Of a stretch of 64,000 nucleotides of DNA, positions 24,001-33,132 are shown piece after piece (the stretch's first letter is position 1; every line of letters starts with the position of its first letter). The stretch spans positions 10,540,001 through 10,604,000 of the forward strand of contig JAPYXD010000680.1 in assembly GCA_030998225.1 (NCBI GenBank), written 5' to 3'. A model generated the notes under the pieces. The model did no database searches and was not told the origin of the DNA. It saw nothing but the letters and a program-made list of their open reading frames with translations. This stretch comes from Diplolepis rosae (lineage: Eukaryota > Arthropoda > Insecta > Hymenoptera > Diplolepididae). The translations under genes were made by a program, and so were the position numbers.

Positions 24001-27000
24001 GTTCTTGCAAAAAAAATATAAATCTGAATTATTGGGACTGAACATGCCAACCGCCTTTAACAAACATAGTTAAAAAAAGTAACAAATACATTTACCTTAA
24101 AATTACCGAAATTGTTAATTTTAAATTAATGACATTACAATTTAATAGTATAATAATTCCTAATACTCGATGGAGAATGAAGTTGAAATTCAATTCTTTG
24201 TTGTTCAAATAGCTGTTGATTCATCTGGAAGTGGACCACTCTAGTGATTCCGTCTGGTCCAGGATGAATGGCCGCGGTGTGCCCACTCCCATAGGCCAAG
24301 TGGCGAAAGAAAAATAGTGATTGCTACGTCCCCTAGTCGCCGCTAGTGTGTCATAGAAATGAACGTCATGCGCGGTAAACATGTTGTCACTTGTCTGCAT
24401 GTTGTGATTGATTAAAATTGATTGCGATTTCAAGTGATTTTAGTGAACTTCGATCTTTAAAGTTCTAATACCTAGACTAATGTGCCAACAATTAGCAGTG
24501 CTCTACTGTTTGCCCTCCAAATGAAAATAGTTGTAGCTGCAAATCGGGTAAGTCACCAATAACTTTTATTTTGAATCTAAAATAAAACTCATAAAGGCTT
24601 GGTTTCTCGTTTTGTTTATAAAAATTCATTGCGTATTATATTGCAAAACGCGGTAAGAAAGTTTGCATTAAAAAAGATTTTCGTTCTTCAGCTTTAAATC
24701 CCCATTTAAGTGTTGATAAAGATAAAACTCCAGTTCCCTTCAAAGCTGATCTAAGCCATGTAAAGTAACCTCAAATATAATAAAATCCGAATTTTTCCTT
24801 TTTCGCATGAGAAGGCGAAAATTTCGCGCTCTTTAGTACTGGATCTGTAGTGGAGGGGGGAGGGGTAGTTTTCATGAAATATAGTTTCTGCTACGTCCCC
24901 TAGATGTCGCTGATATAAATTCATTCCCCCCGCCACCATCTGTAAGTACCCCTTTGTAATACATGGGAGTGGGCACACCGTGATGAATGGCGATAATGCG
25001 ACCCATTCAACTTCCTCGTTCGACTCAAAACCCCTACCACACAGCCATCTCTTGAGATTTGGCAACAGATAATAGTCGCTGAGGACCAGGTCTAGAGAAT
25101 ACGGTGGATGCGGAAGAGATTCGAAACCCAATTCATGCGTTTTTTGCCTGTACAACGTTCGATGGTGTATTGTAATCATGAAAAAGGATTTTTTTCTTCT
25201 TCAAATGTGGCCGTTTCTTGATGATTTCATCAATCAATCGATCTAATAATGCAGCGACACCCATCTTGCACAGAGCTTTCTTATGAACAAATATATACTA
25301 CTGTGGGCAAAAACTAAGGTGAATTTTTAATTTAAACTTCGCGGGCTAACCGATTCAGGCAAACTCTTTTATTTTTATGTTGGTCCTACTGTTACTGACA
25401 TATGTGCCAAATTTCATGTCAATGTCATCATTTGCTACATAGTTACGCTTGTGTTTTCTAAACGACTAAAAGTGATTTTTTCGATTTTTACAATGTTTGA
25501 ATTTTTTTGAGCAAAGAAGTGCCATTAAATTTTGTTCGCGGAATGAAATTTCAGTTGCAGTAACGTTGAGAATGTTGCAGAAGGCCTCGGGTGATTTGAC
25601 CATATCACAGAAAAATGTTTATTTTTGTTTTATTTTTTGTTTTATTTATAAGTCAAAGAAGGCAGAGAACGTGTTGATGACTTGGAATGCCCCGAACGAC
25701 CATCAACATCAACTGACGAGCAACACGTCAATCAAATCAAAGAATTAGTGAACAAAAATCGTCGATTGACAATTAGAGACCTTGCTGACACTGTTGGCAT
25801 TTCAAGAGGACCACTCAACACTGTTTCAAAAGATATTTTGGGCAGACAACTCGTGGTTTTTGCATCACGATAATGCGCCATCTTACACTGCACTCGTTCT
25901 CCGTGACCATTTCGCCAAAAACTTAACGCATATCGTTACACAACCACCATATTCGCCTGATTTTTCGAAGTCAAGAAAATTAAATAAAAAAAAATACCAT
26001 CATATTCAGCATTATTTATTTTCTTGACTTTGGAAAGTTCGGAGAATTAAAGGATTTAACTGTAATTTCCCATAGACTTCAATATCTAGCTGTTACGTCC
26101 TGTGACCGACAAGATTTATTCACAATAATAACCTATGCAAAATTAATGAAAAGCCTTTACGAAATTATAATTATAAAGCATCAGGTTTTGAATATATTGA
26201 TCATAGAAAAATGTAAGTGTCTAGACGAAGCGAAATTGTACGGATTAGGGAACCCCTTTTGAAATGTGTTATATTCATAAATTTCTAACACCTGCCGCCG
26301 CAGCAAAAGAGTGAAAAATCGGAGAACCAGAGAGAAGACTTATTCCTTACATTTTTTCCTCTTTTCTTGATAGAAATTAAATCAAGGGGTGGATGTTAGG
26401 ATGATATGGACCCACAAGGTGACAAGCCAGGAAGGTAACAATCAGAAAATGGTCTATAAAAATACTTGTTCCTTTGGAAGATCTTAGTAACCTGCCAACT
26501 TCCATCCACGCCATTACTCTGCCCAACAGTAACTTGCCAAATTCCATCCGCGCCGTTACTCTGCCCAATAGTAACCTGCCAGCTTTCATCCGCACCATCA
26601 CTCTGCCCAAAAGTAACCTGTCGACCTTCTAGCAACAACGTACTCTGCTGAGAGAGTAAAAACAGCGGATACAACTGAAGAATTCGAAGTCCATTTGTTA
26701 AACAAGTTCGGATTATCAGTGTTTTCTCCCGTTTCCATTTTTGAAAGGACTCCAATTCAGAATTAAAAAGGCTTCAGTTGGGAATAAAAAGCTTCCAGAT
26801 TGAATTTTAAAGGGGCTCCAGTTTGGAATTTCTGAAAGCTCCTATTCAAGATTTTCAAGCACCCAGGTGTTTAGATTTATACGAAGGACGACATCCGAGA
26901 TCATTGTAAATACGAGTAACTATTTATTGTTGGTTATCCTCTTCCCTGTTTTGGTTGACAAATCTTTTAGGTCTCTTCTCCGATCAAAAACGAGGTGGAA

Positions 27001-29102
27001 CAAATATAATAATAACAGGTGAGTAACCAGGACGTTTCATAGCAACAGTTTTACCTTTTGCTTATGAGCATTAAGTTGAGTAACTTAACAAGTTTATAGA
27101 TGCTTGACCCGAGGTTGATGAATGAGTAATCTGAGAATCTTTCTCTTCAATATGTAGAAGAGAATTATGTTTTTCCCGCATTTGTGCCGAGGACCGAGAT
27201 GACATTCGTCAGTCTTGTGATTCTGAAGAAGACAATTGGCGTAAAGTGACAGTTTTCTAGCATTCTCTGATCGTTCCTTTGCTGATAAATGTAGGAACTT
27301 TTGACACTTGTAAATAGCATGATCATTTTGACAATAAACAACACTAGTTTGTTTTATGTTCAAACATGCACCTTTCGTGTAATAGTTTTTTTGTAACATT
27401 GAGGCCTAACTTGCTAGTGTCTAATTTACTGGGTGATTTAGGTGATAATTGTGCTAGACGCGTTTTCTCGAATTGTGATTGACCTTGTAAAAGGGCAATG
27501 AGATCTTTCATAGTCACTAGTTGAATCATCCCATTTTGCACGAGTTGCTTGATTGAGTTTGCTTTTAATAATAAGTATTAGCATTGTATCCCAGCTGTAC
27601 ATTAGTTGATTTCATATAAGTATGCAGCGAACTGAAGATCCTTTTGAAAAAACGGGAAGTTCGAGAAGTGCTTTCGTATGGTCTTCCTTTTACAGTTCAA
27701 AAAACGAATTCTTCCATGGGATTGAAGTAAGGTGTTAAGCTTTTTTCCTTTTCTATGCATAGAAAAAAACTAACTGTTATAGCAAGCTGAGCTCCTCCTA
27801 TTAACAAAGAACGTAATGGAAGGCCGAAAGTGTACGAAGACGCGGAATTGGGAGCATTATGGGATCAAGATTTGTGCCAAACGCAAGAAGAACAATACGA
27901 TGGGTAATACTTCGAATAATAGATAAGGTTCCGTTCTTTCACAATAAATGCCCAATTTTTAATAAAAAACGGCGAAAATTATTTGTATACCTGATATATT
28001 CGTAATTTTTAAATTTCTACGATTCTACCGATACGTCCTTTTATTATAAAAACGTTAAAGATTGGAATGAATGTGAAATTATCTGTAATTCACTGAATTA
28101 GGAAATTTATCAGTACATTCCACTGAAATATTGCGACTGAAATAAATTAGAATTAATTTATTTTTTAAATTGTAAACAGCAGCCAGTAAAGAAAGTCATC
28201 TTAATAGGAAAATGATCAATTTTAAAATCATTTTAATATTATAAGTTGAAATGCTTTCTTAAATTTTAAATAACTCTCGAAATAATCAACATTTTTTAAT
28301 GCTCTTGAACTAATTTTGAAGCTCAATTTCTACAAAATCGAATAAAATCCTTGGAATAAACATTTCATCATTCACAGAATTGAAATTAAGATAATTTAAG
28401 CAATCATCGAAAAACAGGTGGTCCCACAATTCTGACCGGTAGTGTATGTATAATAAGAAGGAAGCGGGTAGAAATAATATCATTACTTGTAATTTTCTGT
28501 ATGCTTGAAAACAACAAAAATATTTCTTAGTTAAAAATATTTGGTGGGCCTAAAAAGGGCCAATTAAACTTCTAGGTAAAATAATTCATGGACGTAAACT
28601 TTTTGAAATCCATTGTTAACATTGGACACGTTTGGGGTTCATTCAATGCGATATTCTCTTGGAATTATAATTATTTATCCGGCTTTCAACACTTAAGCAC
28701 AACAACTTTTTTAGGTTTTTTAACAAATAAAGTAACAGTGTCATACATATTTCACAGTCCGAAGAAGTAAGTTTGATTTTATTGTACTTTTCTTAAGTAC
28801 ATGAACTTGAAGTTTCTGTGAAGAAATTGTTCTCCTTGAACCCACTAAAAGCAGGGCTTTTCAAGCATGGGTTATATTTGTTGATCCTCAGAATGTTACT
28901 GAATTTTCAGAAACGTTTTACTAAAATTGTATATATCTACTCCAAACATAAGATTCCGATATAAACTAACTGTATACTTACACATCGAATTATTGATGGC
29001 CATGATAGCATAGAGTAAGACACAAATAATGATCTTTTTTTTTAACGACTTTTCTTTTCTGTTAGTGAGAGGAATGATTAAAAGCAACTTTTTGTATAGC
29101 AT
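14851..29102 (-). CDS. gene B: non-catalytic S1 serine protease homolog, 4 exons
   Basis: The model joins 29102-28982, 20551-20208, 18421-18131 and 15066-14851 (972 nt, 323 aa) with GT-AG junctions and no stop. Residues 1-40 hold a basic stretch and a hydrophobic core (IIICVLLYAIMAI). K54/I55-FNG matches a protease activation junction. C80 and C96 bracket LLTTVLC, where the catalytic His is Leu95. D150 in NDVAII is the retained Asp. CGWGS follows. The GDSGG box reads GDVGS, so Ser is Val255. Cys191, Cys201 and Cys220 equivalents are absent. It should be a secreted pseudo-protease. There is no clip domain. Introns are transposon-filled. The function is unknown. Confidence 0.7.
15547..16311 (+). 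pseudogene. mariner transposase remnant, frameshifted
   Basis: Only degraded coding survives. The second HTH (VRELAGIVGILKSVVHHILT) and a MDKTW motif are visible, followed by a frame change after ERGN and another near 16140. The remaining C-terminal sequence reads FANNEEVESMIDGYFKELDS and YKEGFEA, then is interrupted at TA (16310-16311) by a MITE. Removing the MITE and one TA restores an in-frame junction to the C-terminal codons at 17042-17098. Confidence 0.75.
16312..17039. mobile_element. MITE family 1, complete copy (728 bp)
   Basis: The ends are CACAGAGAAAAA and TTTTTCTCAGTG, flanked by TA duplications (16310-16311 and 17040-17041). It is non-coding. A second copy lies at 30467-31613. 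The TA target suggests mobilisation by a Tc1/mariner-type transposase. It sits inside a mariner transposase frame, so it is younger than that mariner. Confidence 0.85.
17335..17875. repeat. foldback element with about 210-bp arms
   Basis: The left arm (17335-17555) and right arm (about 17655-17875) are inverted copies rich in CACGCGTGAA and TTCACGTGTGAT-type blocks, with a 100-bp centre. The arms themselves contain short palindromes (TTCACGCGTGAA). It is GC-richer than its surroundings and non-coding. It lies in intron 3 of gene B. Confidence 0.8.
18131..18421 (-). CDS. gene B exon 3 (CGWGS region)
   Basis: The acceptor is TATATTCTAG and the donor is GTAATTAC (18130 onwards); the donor octamer is identical in gene A. 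Phase 0 at both ends, 97 codons. It contains KVDYTHVEF, then YYAEVCGWGS (Cys136 and GWG equivalents), SDNLHC, and DYRRKLLCG (Cys182 equivalent). Extra Cys residues (ENACNEN, EICSMAIC) differ from gene A. Confidence 0.75.
18717..18922. mobile_element. 206-bp MITE, TA target
   Basis: The ends are CAGGGTG(C)GTTTTTTTATCTTGA and its inverse (TCAAGATAAAAAAAACTCACCCTG), flanked by TA (18715-18716 and 18923-18924). It is non-coding. The CAGGGTG terminus resembles that of the DD41D element at 58823, which could be its mobilising family. Confidence 0.75.
18968..19020. repeat. short palindrome in gene B intron 2
   Basis: ATATATTCAGCTGTAATA and its inverse TATTACAGCTGAATATAT are separated by 17 bp. Confidence 0.7.
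19127..20039 (-). mobile_element. mariner (D34D), internally deleted 913-bp copy
   Basis: TIRs CCAGGTCTAGAAGTATGAAA and its inverse are flanked by TA (19125-19126 and 20040-20041). The minus strand encodes first-HTH remnants (MLFEAYGEHALGKTQCFE, NEDRGKQPKKF) fused directly to late catalytic sequence (GVIYYDLLKP). It then gives LHDNAPSHTA and YSPDLAPSDYH, with 34 residues between the two Asp, and the C-terminus LPERWEKCVNSNGDDFE. The first catalytic Asp region is deleted. It lies in gene B intron 2. Confidence 0.85.
20208..20551 (-). CDS. gene B exon 2 (activation junction to catalytic Asp)
   Basis: 344 nt with acceptor TTTTTAG at 20553-20552 and donor GTAGGC (20207 onwards). It encodes PELETKIFNGEPALEGDYKY, MVSLQ, HICGSSFFQKKFLLTTVLC and KKDNDVAIIM. 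The exon has exactly the length and phases of gene A exon 2. Leu occupies the catalytic His position and the Asp of NDVA is kept. Confidence 0.8.
20624..20835. repeat. 71-bp tandem repeat, three copies
   Basis: Units start at 20624, 20695 and 20765 and share GATTGT(A/G)AA and GCCAAGCGTCGGCA blocks. Lengths are 71, 70 and 71 bp. They are diverged from each other. The array lies about 70 bp upstream of gene B exon 2, inside intron 1. Confidence 0.75.
21071..21487 (-). pseudogene. mariner transposase 5' fragment
   Basis: The minus strand reads GKSTIIDWYAKSKRGSTNTD, then AECSGRPKSAVILEDITRV (GRP linker) and KLKLREIADTLKISEGSVF (second HTH). It ends in KKDFLRRYV, the segment just before the first catalytic Asp, with a frame break around FSK. 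It is truncated at both ends and no TIR was identified. Confidence 0.8.
22130..23284 (+). mobile_element. Tc1-family element (DD34E), one main lesion
   Basis: It encodes a Tc1 transposase in two overlapping frames. The right end (to about 23284) reads GAGCGAGTCCTTG inward and also exists as a detached fragment at 49808-49985. The left terminus is not clearly defined. It lies in gene B intron 1. Confidence 0.8.
22201..23125 (+). pseudogene. Tc1 transposase, frameshifted near 22790
   Basis: Frame 1 (22201-22818) gives the paired-type DNA-binding domain (SYTAAAKYIKKSKSFVKKW, DDSPERGKSRATT) and the first catalytic Asp in VIFSDETSFW. It is followed by HVWGFFSQRGFG. Frame 2 resumes at about 22780 with NLNAQKMVQIYECEL, then ILQEDNDPKHRS (second Asp) and WPSQSPDANPIENVW, whose Glu lies 34 residues later. 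A small deletion near 22790 breaks the frame; otherwise the coding looks well preserved, so insertion may be fairly recent. Confidence 0.85.
23471..23803 (-). CDS. unrecognised 110-aa reading frame
   Basis: Minus strand frame ending KNKICDYLKTKY and a stop. The C-terminal part has four Cys and looks protein-like (ASDITVAMVIDAYKEHGFDG). TTTCTCAG just before codon MKLYNELKSC could be a splice acceptor, making this a terminal exon of a host gene, but no other exon was linked. I considered a lysozyme-like tail (DIT...HGF) but the spacing does not fit. It could be chance or part of an unknown transposon. Confidence 0.25.
   Translation of the reverse strand: MTTVVLDLATSHLVCSCAHRCTVPHMVTLVPKKCFSDMKLYNELKSCTSVQKRKKMIASDITVAMVIDAYKEHGFDGLSRLFGVDKNGKICVTNNRKVKNKICDYLKTKY
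24271..24981. repeat. inverted-repeat element, about 710 bp
   Basis: The ends are GGTGTGCCCACTCCCAT and its inverse ATGGGAGTGGGCACACC. Inner copies of GCTACGTCCCCTAG occur in the same orientation at about 24327 and 24893. It is non-coding and abuts a mariner fragment on the right. Confidence 0.6.
24990..25275 (-). pseudogene. mariner transposase 3' fragment
   Basis: The minus strand reads LLDRLIDEIIKKRPHLKKKK, then ITIHHRTLYRQKT, where the usual HHDNA motif is lost. PPYSLDLVLSDYYLLPNLKR and CGRGFESNEEVEW follow. It is truncated on both sides; the inverted-repeat element at 24271-24981 lies where the C-terminus would continue. Confidence 0.75.
25304..25972 (+). mobile_element. mariner deletion derivative, copy 1 (3' truncated)
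   Basis: The left TIR is CTACTGTGGGCAAAAACTAA. Coding remnants include KAENVLMTWNAPNDHQ and RRLTIRDLADTVGIS in different frames, then the deletion junction (KDILG joined to RQLVVF). A frame change follows, to WFLHHDNAPSYTALVLRDHF. It stops at PYSPDF (about 25966) without a right TIR. The junction is the same as in the copy at 45372-46302. Confidence 0.8.
26396..27541 (-). mobile_element. BEL/Pao-like gag fragment
   Basis: The minus-strand frames carry the Cys/His cluster typical of Pao gag: CQNDHAIYKCQKFLHLSAKE, then KLSLYANCLLQNHKTDECHL and HKCG. Upstream are FEKTRLAQLSPKSPSKLDTS and related sequence. Downstream (26755-26396) is a linker with three 14-residue repeats. Protease, RT and LTRs are not seen here. 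It is frameshifted and partial, and lies in gene B intron 1. Confidence 0.7.
26488..26613. repeat. 42-bp in-frame minisatellite, three units
   Basis: Three 42-bp units beginning TAACCTGCCA encode, on the minus strand, 14-residue repeats of the form QVT(F/I/V)GQS(D/N)G(A/V)D(E/G)(S/I)W. The reading frame is kept across all three units. Confidence 0.8.
27815..27996 (+). repeat. mariner 3' remnant with TIR
   Basis: GRPKVYEDAELGALWDQD-type coding (compare GRPKTFEDAELEALLDED in the mariner at 47751) runs straight into a terminal sequence resembling that of the 359-bp element at 39173-39531 in inverse orientation. Confidence 0.65.
27997..28981. other. gene B intron 1, non-coding
   Basis: AT-rich, no feature except the block at 28834-28858 shared with intron 1 of gene C. 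Confidence 0.4.
28982..29102 (-). CDS. gene B exon 1 (signal sequence)
   Basis: ATG at 29102-29100 opens 40 codons (MLYKKLLLIIPLTN...) ending in phase 1 at donor GTAAGT (28981 onwards). The codon aligned with gene A's start is AAA here. This start was chosen because the matching gene C exon has the same ATG in the same frame and the same 121-nt length. The long basic N-region before the hydrophobic core is unusual for a signal peptide. Confidence 0.6.
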
Positions 29103-29297
29103 TTTTGAAAAAAAGCTCTTATCTGAACCTCAGTCGGCGATACAGTAAATATATTTTCAGATTAATTAATATATTTGAAATTTAGAGTGTCTTAAGTTAG
29201 TTTAAGATTTTAATTATGTTGTTATACTTCATGTGGTAATCCCACAGTTGAGGTAATGTAAAACAAATATATTTTGCTGTCAATGACGAATTGTGTT

Positions 29298-29682
29298 AAT
29301 TACCCAGGCCGACAAAATTTGACGAAACTCCAAACCCTGGGACCAGACTGTACTTTTCTGAAGGTGTTTGTTGCGCTGAATCCGAATCTGACCTCAGAAT
29401 TGCTCCACCACCTCAGGTTAGTGAGATATTCAAAAAGGGTTCTGAAGGGCAAACGTGTTATTTTCAGATGCAGTAACGAGTTTTTAGAAAAAAAAAATTC
29501 GCGATGTAATTTAAACCCAAATATAGCAAAAAACAGTGTTTTGGAATTGCTAGGTTAGAATTTCTCAAAAACCTGACGCGATGGGGAAATTCTGAGGTCG
29601 GATTCGGATTTAGCTCACCAAAAAACTTTGGAAAAATATAGTTTTGTCCCAGGGTCTAAAAACCGTCAGCCTGTGTTATTCG
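29298..29682. mobile_element. inverted-repeat MITE, about 385 bp
   Basis: The left arm (AATTACCCAGGCCGAC...CCCTGGGACCAG...GAATCCGAATCTGACCTCAG) and right arm (CTGAGGTCGGATTCGGATT...GTCCCAGGGTC...GTCAGCCTGTGTTATT) are inverted copies. It is non-coding. Confidence 0.7.
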
Positions 29683-30130
29683 TTTACCTAAAAAGCACTG
29701 AAAATGCCGCGAAAATGTTTAGAATTTTGCAGTGAAAATTCATTTATGAATCCTAAAAACTAATTCATATTTTGACCTCAAATTCGCTGAATATATAAGT
29801 CTTAACACGCAATTGCAATCTGACAAGTTTCTCCGAAATTAGTTAAATCTTTTTAAGATATTAAAATTCTATTTCTGGCTGACATTGTAATGAAGGCCAT
29901 ACACGTGTCGTAACTCTTATCTTCAAAGTGTCATATCTTTGTTCGGTAATTTTTTAAATTACTCTCATTTGTTGATTTTATGACATCAATATTAGTTTTG
30001 ATGTAGCTTTCAAGTAGCCACCCTAGCGGACCCGGTTGAGAGAACGGTAAGAGAATACTCTGACCATTCTCTGACCTTGCATAATTATGGCTAAGAACGG
30101 TAAAAAAAACATTTAAGGCTGTTGATGTGT

Positions 30131-30180
30131 ATTTTTTATTTATTTTTTATTTTATTTTTTATTTTTTTTTTATTATTATT
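30131..30180. repeat. low-complexity TTTTTATTT run
   Basis: About 50 bp made only of T and A in T(n)A units. Confidence 0.8.
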
Positions 30181-30466
30181 GATGAATAAAGTCGAGTTTT
30201 GCCAAAAAATGGGTTTTTCCTAGTTAGTCCCGGGACTTATTGATCCACGTGTTATTTTCCTGACACATGATCATTTTGTTGTGTCCTACTACGCCTAAAA
30301 ACAACCTATCCATTTTCCGTTTTAAGTTTTCAAATTTACTTACCCTAATGACATTTCTGACAATCTGCCCTGCCACATGCAAAGTACAGCCCTTCTTCCT
30401 ATTGCACTTATCAATAACCACTTCCCGAGAGGCTTCCGCGCGGAGATCCGAACGGTGAGTCAGTTT

Positions 30467-31613
30467 ACACAGAGAAGAATAGCACCTGGTCATAATGACT
30501 AGGAAAAATGTAGTTGGAAAAAAATAGTGACTGAAACGACGGATACTTGTTGTTGCTACTTGACCCATGGCTACAGAAACATGATTTATAGCCATGGTAG
30601 CCATATTCTGAATACCTGGTCGTGGTGACTATTTGACGTCGTGTAAATTGTCCTTGACTCTTAAACCTCGCTATGAGAACTTGAAACGTTGGGCACTCAT
30701 GGCTAGAATAACGTTGTCGCTATAACTAGGGTATGAAAACTTCACACTCGTTGAATCCGTTGTGTTTTATTTCGAGTAATGCATATTTTTTTTCATAGCA
30801 GAAAATCGGATTTCCAAAGGGGCGCTATGAAAAATACAATGCTCCACGTAGTGATTCTACGCATTTGATTTTATGCATTTGACTTTACATAACCTTATAG
30901 TTGATACTTACATATAGTGACTGTAACTACATTACATAATCGCTGTGACCATATTACTTAGTCGCGGCGACCACTTTTAGTACCTACACCGAGAAAAAAA
31001 TCTGATTATAATCGTAAGAACACTAGTCATGCTTTTGTAGCAGGTTTCGTTCTTGCTACCCTGGTAAAAAAATCATCCATCTTAAGCAGGGATCCCTTCA
31101 TACTAAAAAAGTACCAAGTTTCATTTTTTTAGAGCAGCTGTGCCTTGCGAAAATAGTTCGAACTTCGCCTGACTATGATGATTGCAAGAAACCCATCCTA
31201 TTTCAGTATGAGTTCTCTTACAACTGAGATGTTAGGCCACGCCTACTTTCGAACGTAGCACCTCACGTGTTCTCTCAGTTGTAAGAAATTCATCCTATTT
31301 CAGTATGAGTTCTCTTACAACCGTAGTCAGGCGAGAAACTTGCTATGACAGCATATGACACTAGCAATAATGGCATGCACTTGTTTCTTTTATAGTATTA
31401 GACATTTCATGCTAAAAATGCACGAGTTGATGCCAATACTGGTAGAAGCTCATACCAATTTTGCACATTAAGTTCGGTGCTTTAATAGGACGAGCTCAGC
31501 CTACTATAATAGTTAGAATTTTTTCTCCGTGTACACTGACGGATCAACCTTTGCTTGAATTCAACCACAGAAAAGTAGTTAAGGATATTTTCAACGACAT
31601 ATATCACGTCACA
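30467..31613. mobile_element. MITE family 1, second copy, split by MITE family 2
   Basis: The left end CACAGAGAAGAAT and the next 500 bp follow the copy at 16312. The homology is broken at 30985-31533 by a family 2 MITE and resumes at 31534 (CACTGACGGATCAACC). The right terminus is missing after CACGTCAC. Confidence 0.8.
30987..31531. mobile_element. MITE family 2, complete copy (545 bp)
   Basis: The ends are CACCGAGAAAAAAATCT and AGAATTTTTTCTCCGTG, flanked by TA (30985-30986 and 31532-31533). Comparing with the uninterrupted family 1 copy proves the insertion site. The interior contains inverted sub-repeats (GTATGAGTTCTCTTACAA appears twice). A second copy is at 40141-41508. Confidence 0.85.
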
Positions 31614-33132
31614 GTGGTTTTAATAATGCAAAATATAATAAAGATAAACGATAGATGTACGTGTAAACTTACTTTTTTATCATACAAATTTAAAACTTGT
31701 ACTTGCGTATAATCGAATTTATCTGATAGCTAGAATCAATTGTCAGCGGTCGTTAAATAGTGAATTATGCAAAAGCTAGTATTTTAAGGGTTTTTAGAAT
31801 AATTAAGTGAGAACTTAATTTAGCAATTTTTACAATTCTGTCTTTATTCAAAATGAAAGTATTTTTCACCATTCAGGAACGTCATATTACAGGCTTTTCG
31901 GATGGCACAATTAAAATCGTGAATCCCAAACTCAAGAAGTCCCTAGATGTCACGACTTCAGAGTTTGAAAATTTGAATCCCACCGATTCGTCTTGATGCC
32001 GCTTCTAGTCATAACATTTCTCCGTGCGCGAAGTGTCACACTTTTTCCAAGTGAAGTGCTAATTATCGGTATAAAAAGTGAATTTCATGTGTAATTATGA
32101 CGTCAAAAAAAATTTTTTATTTCTAAAAATTTTCTATACCCCCAAGGTGGCCTAACCTCTTAAAATCCAGTGAATTTCGAAAAACTGACTTCAGATTCGT
32201 AATCAGCGATGTCCAAAACCCATAATTCTATGTAATTATTACAAAATATTGAATTTCTACCCCGAATAATTCATCGAAAGTGTTCTCAAAAATTTAAACG
32301 CGTTTGTTTTAAAACATGATTTTTCAAAACTGCGTACAATCTCATTCGAAAACGGTTCAATTTAAAGATTTCATCTTTTGACCTCTCGAAAGAAGACCTT
32401 TTTCATTGGAGGAATGACCTATAAAATCTACAAATTCTTTGTATACACTATTTTTTGTGAAGCCTTAAGGTGGAAAAAAGGGGTAGAAAATCGATCTCAA
32501 AGTTTGAGATCACACCATTACGTCAAATTTAAAGTTTTTTACCCGTTCTTAGGTCATTCCTCCAATAAATTTAGTTTACTTTTGAGCCTTATTATTAGTT
32601 TTGTGTTTCAGATCGATCCTGCGGCAGCAGGCTATACGCTGTTTTGGAATTCCACGCGCACCTAACCTTAGACAGAACGTCACCACGGGCGCCATTTTGT
32701 CTTTTTTCGTCTTGAAAAAATTTGTAAATGAAGACGAAAATATAAGCTTTTTGAATCCTAAAACCGTTTCCTTCTATGTTTTCTCATTGGCTCACAACAA
32801 AATTCCAAATTTGACTTACTTTTTGGTCATTTGAATGAGAACCTCCCCTTAAGTATGATTCTTATTAATTTGCGTGATCATAACTGCTGTTCCCATAAGG
32901 ACCAATGAATAAGATGTAAAGTTCAAGTTTTATAACTCTGCAGAATCTTCTTAAGCGCCAAACCGAAAAAATAGGTAGTTAGCGCACTGATTTATTTTTT
33001 AGATTTTGAGTGACCTTACAAAGCGTAATTTATTCTTTCTTTATTTTATATAAAATACAATAAAGAGTATCTTTGTCTTCGTAATACTCAATTTGGATTG
33101 GTCCGGCTAAGTTTATATTAAATGGCATTTCT
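31614..33132. other. intergenic between genes A and B, no gene recognised
   Basis: AT-rich. One clear inverted pair is TTGGAGGAATGACCT (about 32406) and AGGTCATTCCTCCAA (about 32552). Reading frames at 32378-32834 overlap this and do not look like proteins. Confidence 0.4.

Noticed and set aside
30224..30604. 126-aa minus-strand frame as a gene
   Set aside because: Its upstream third lies within the left end of a MITE family 1 copy. The remaining part has no recognised motif and only a possible donor.
32378..32834. Host coding region
   Set aside because: Frames overlap an inverted repeat pair and contain no recognisable domain.
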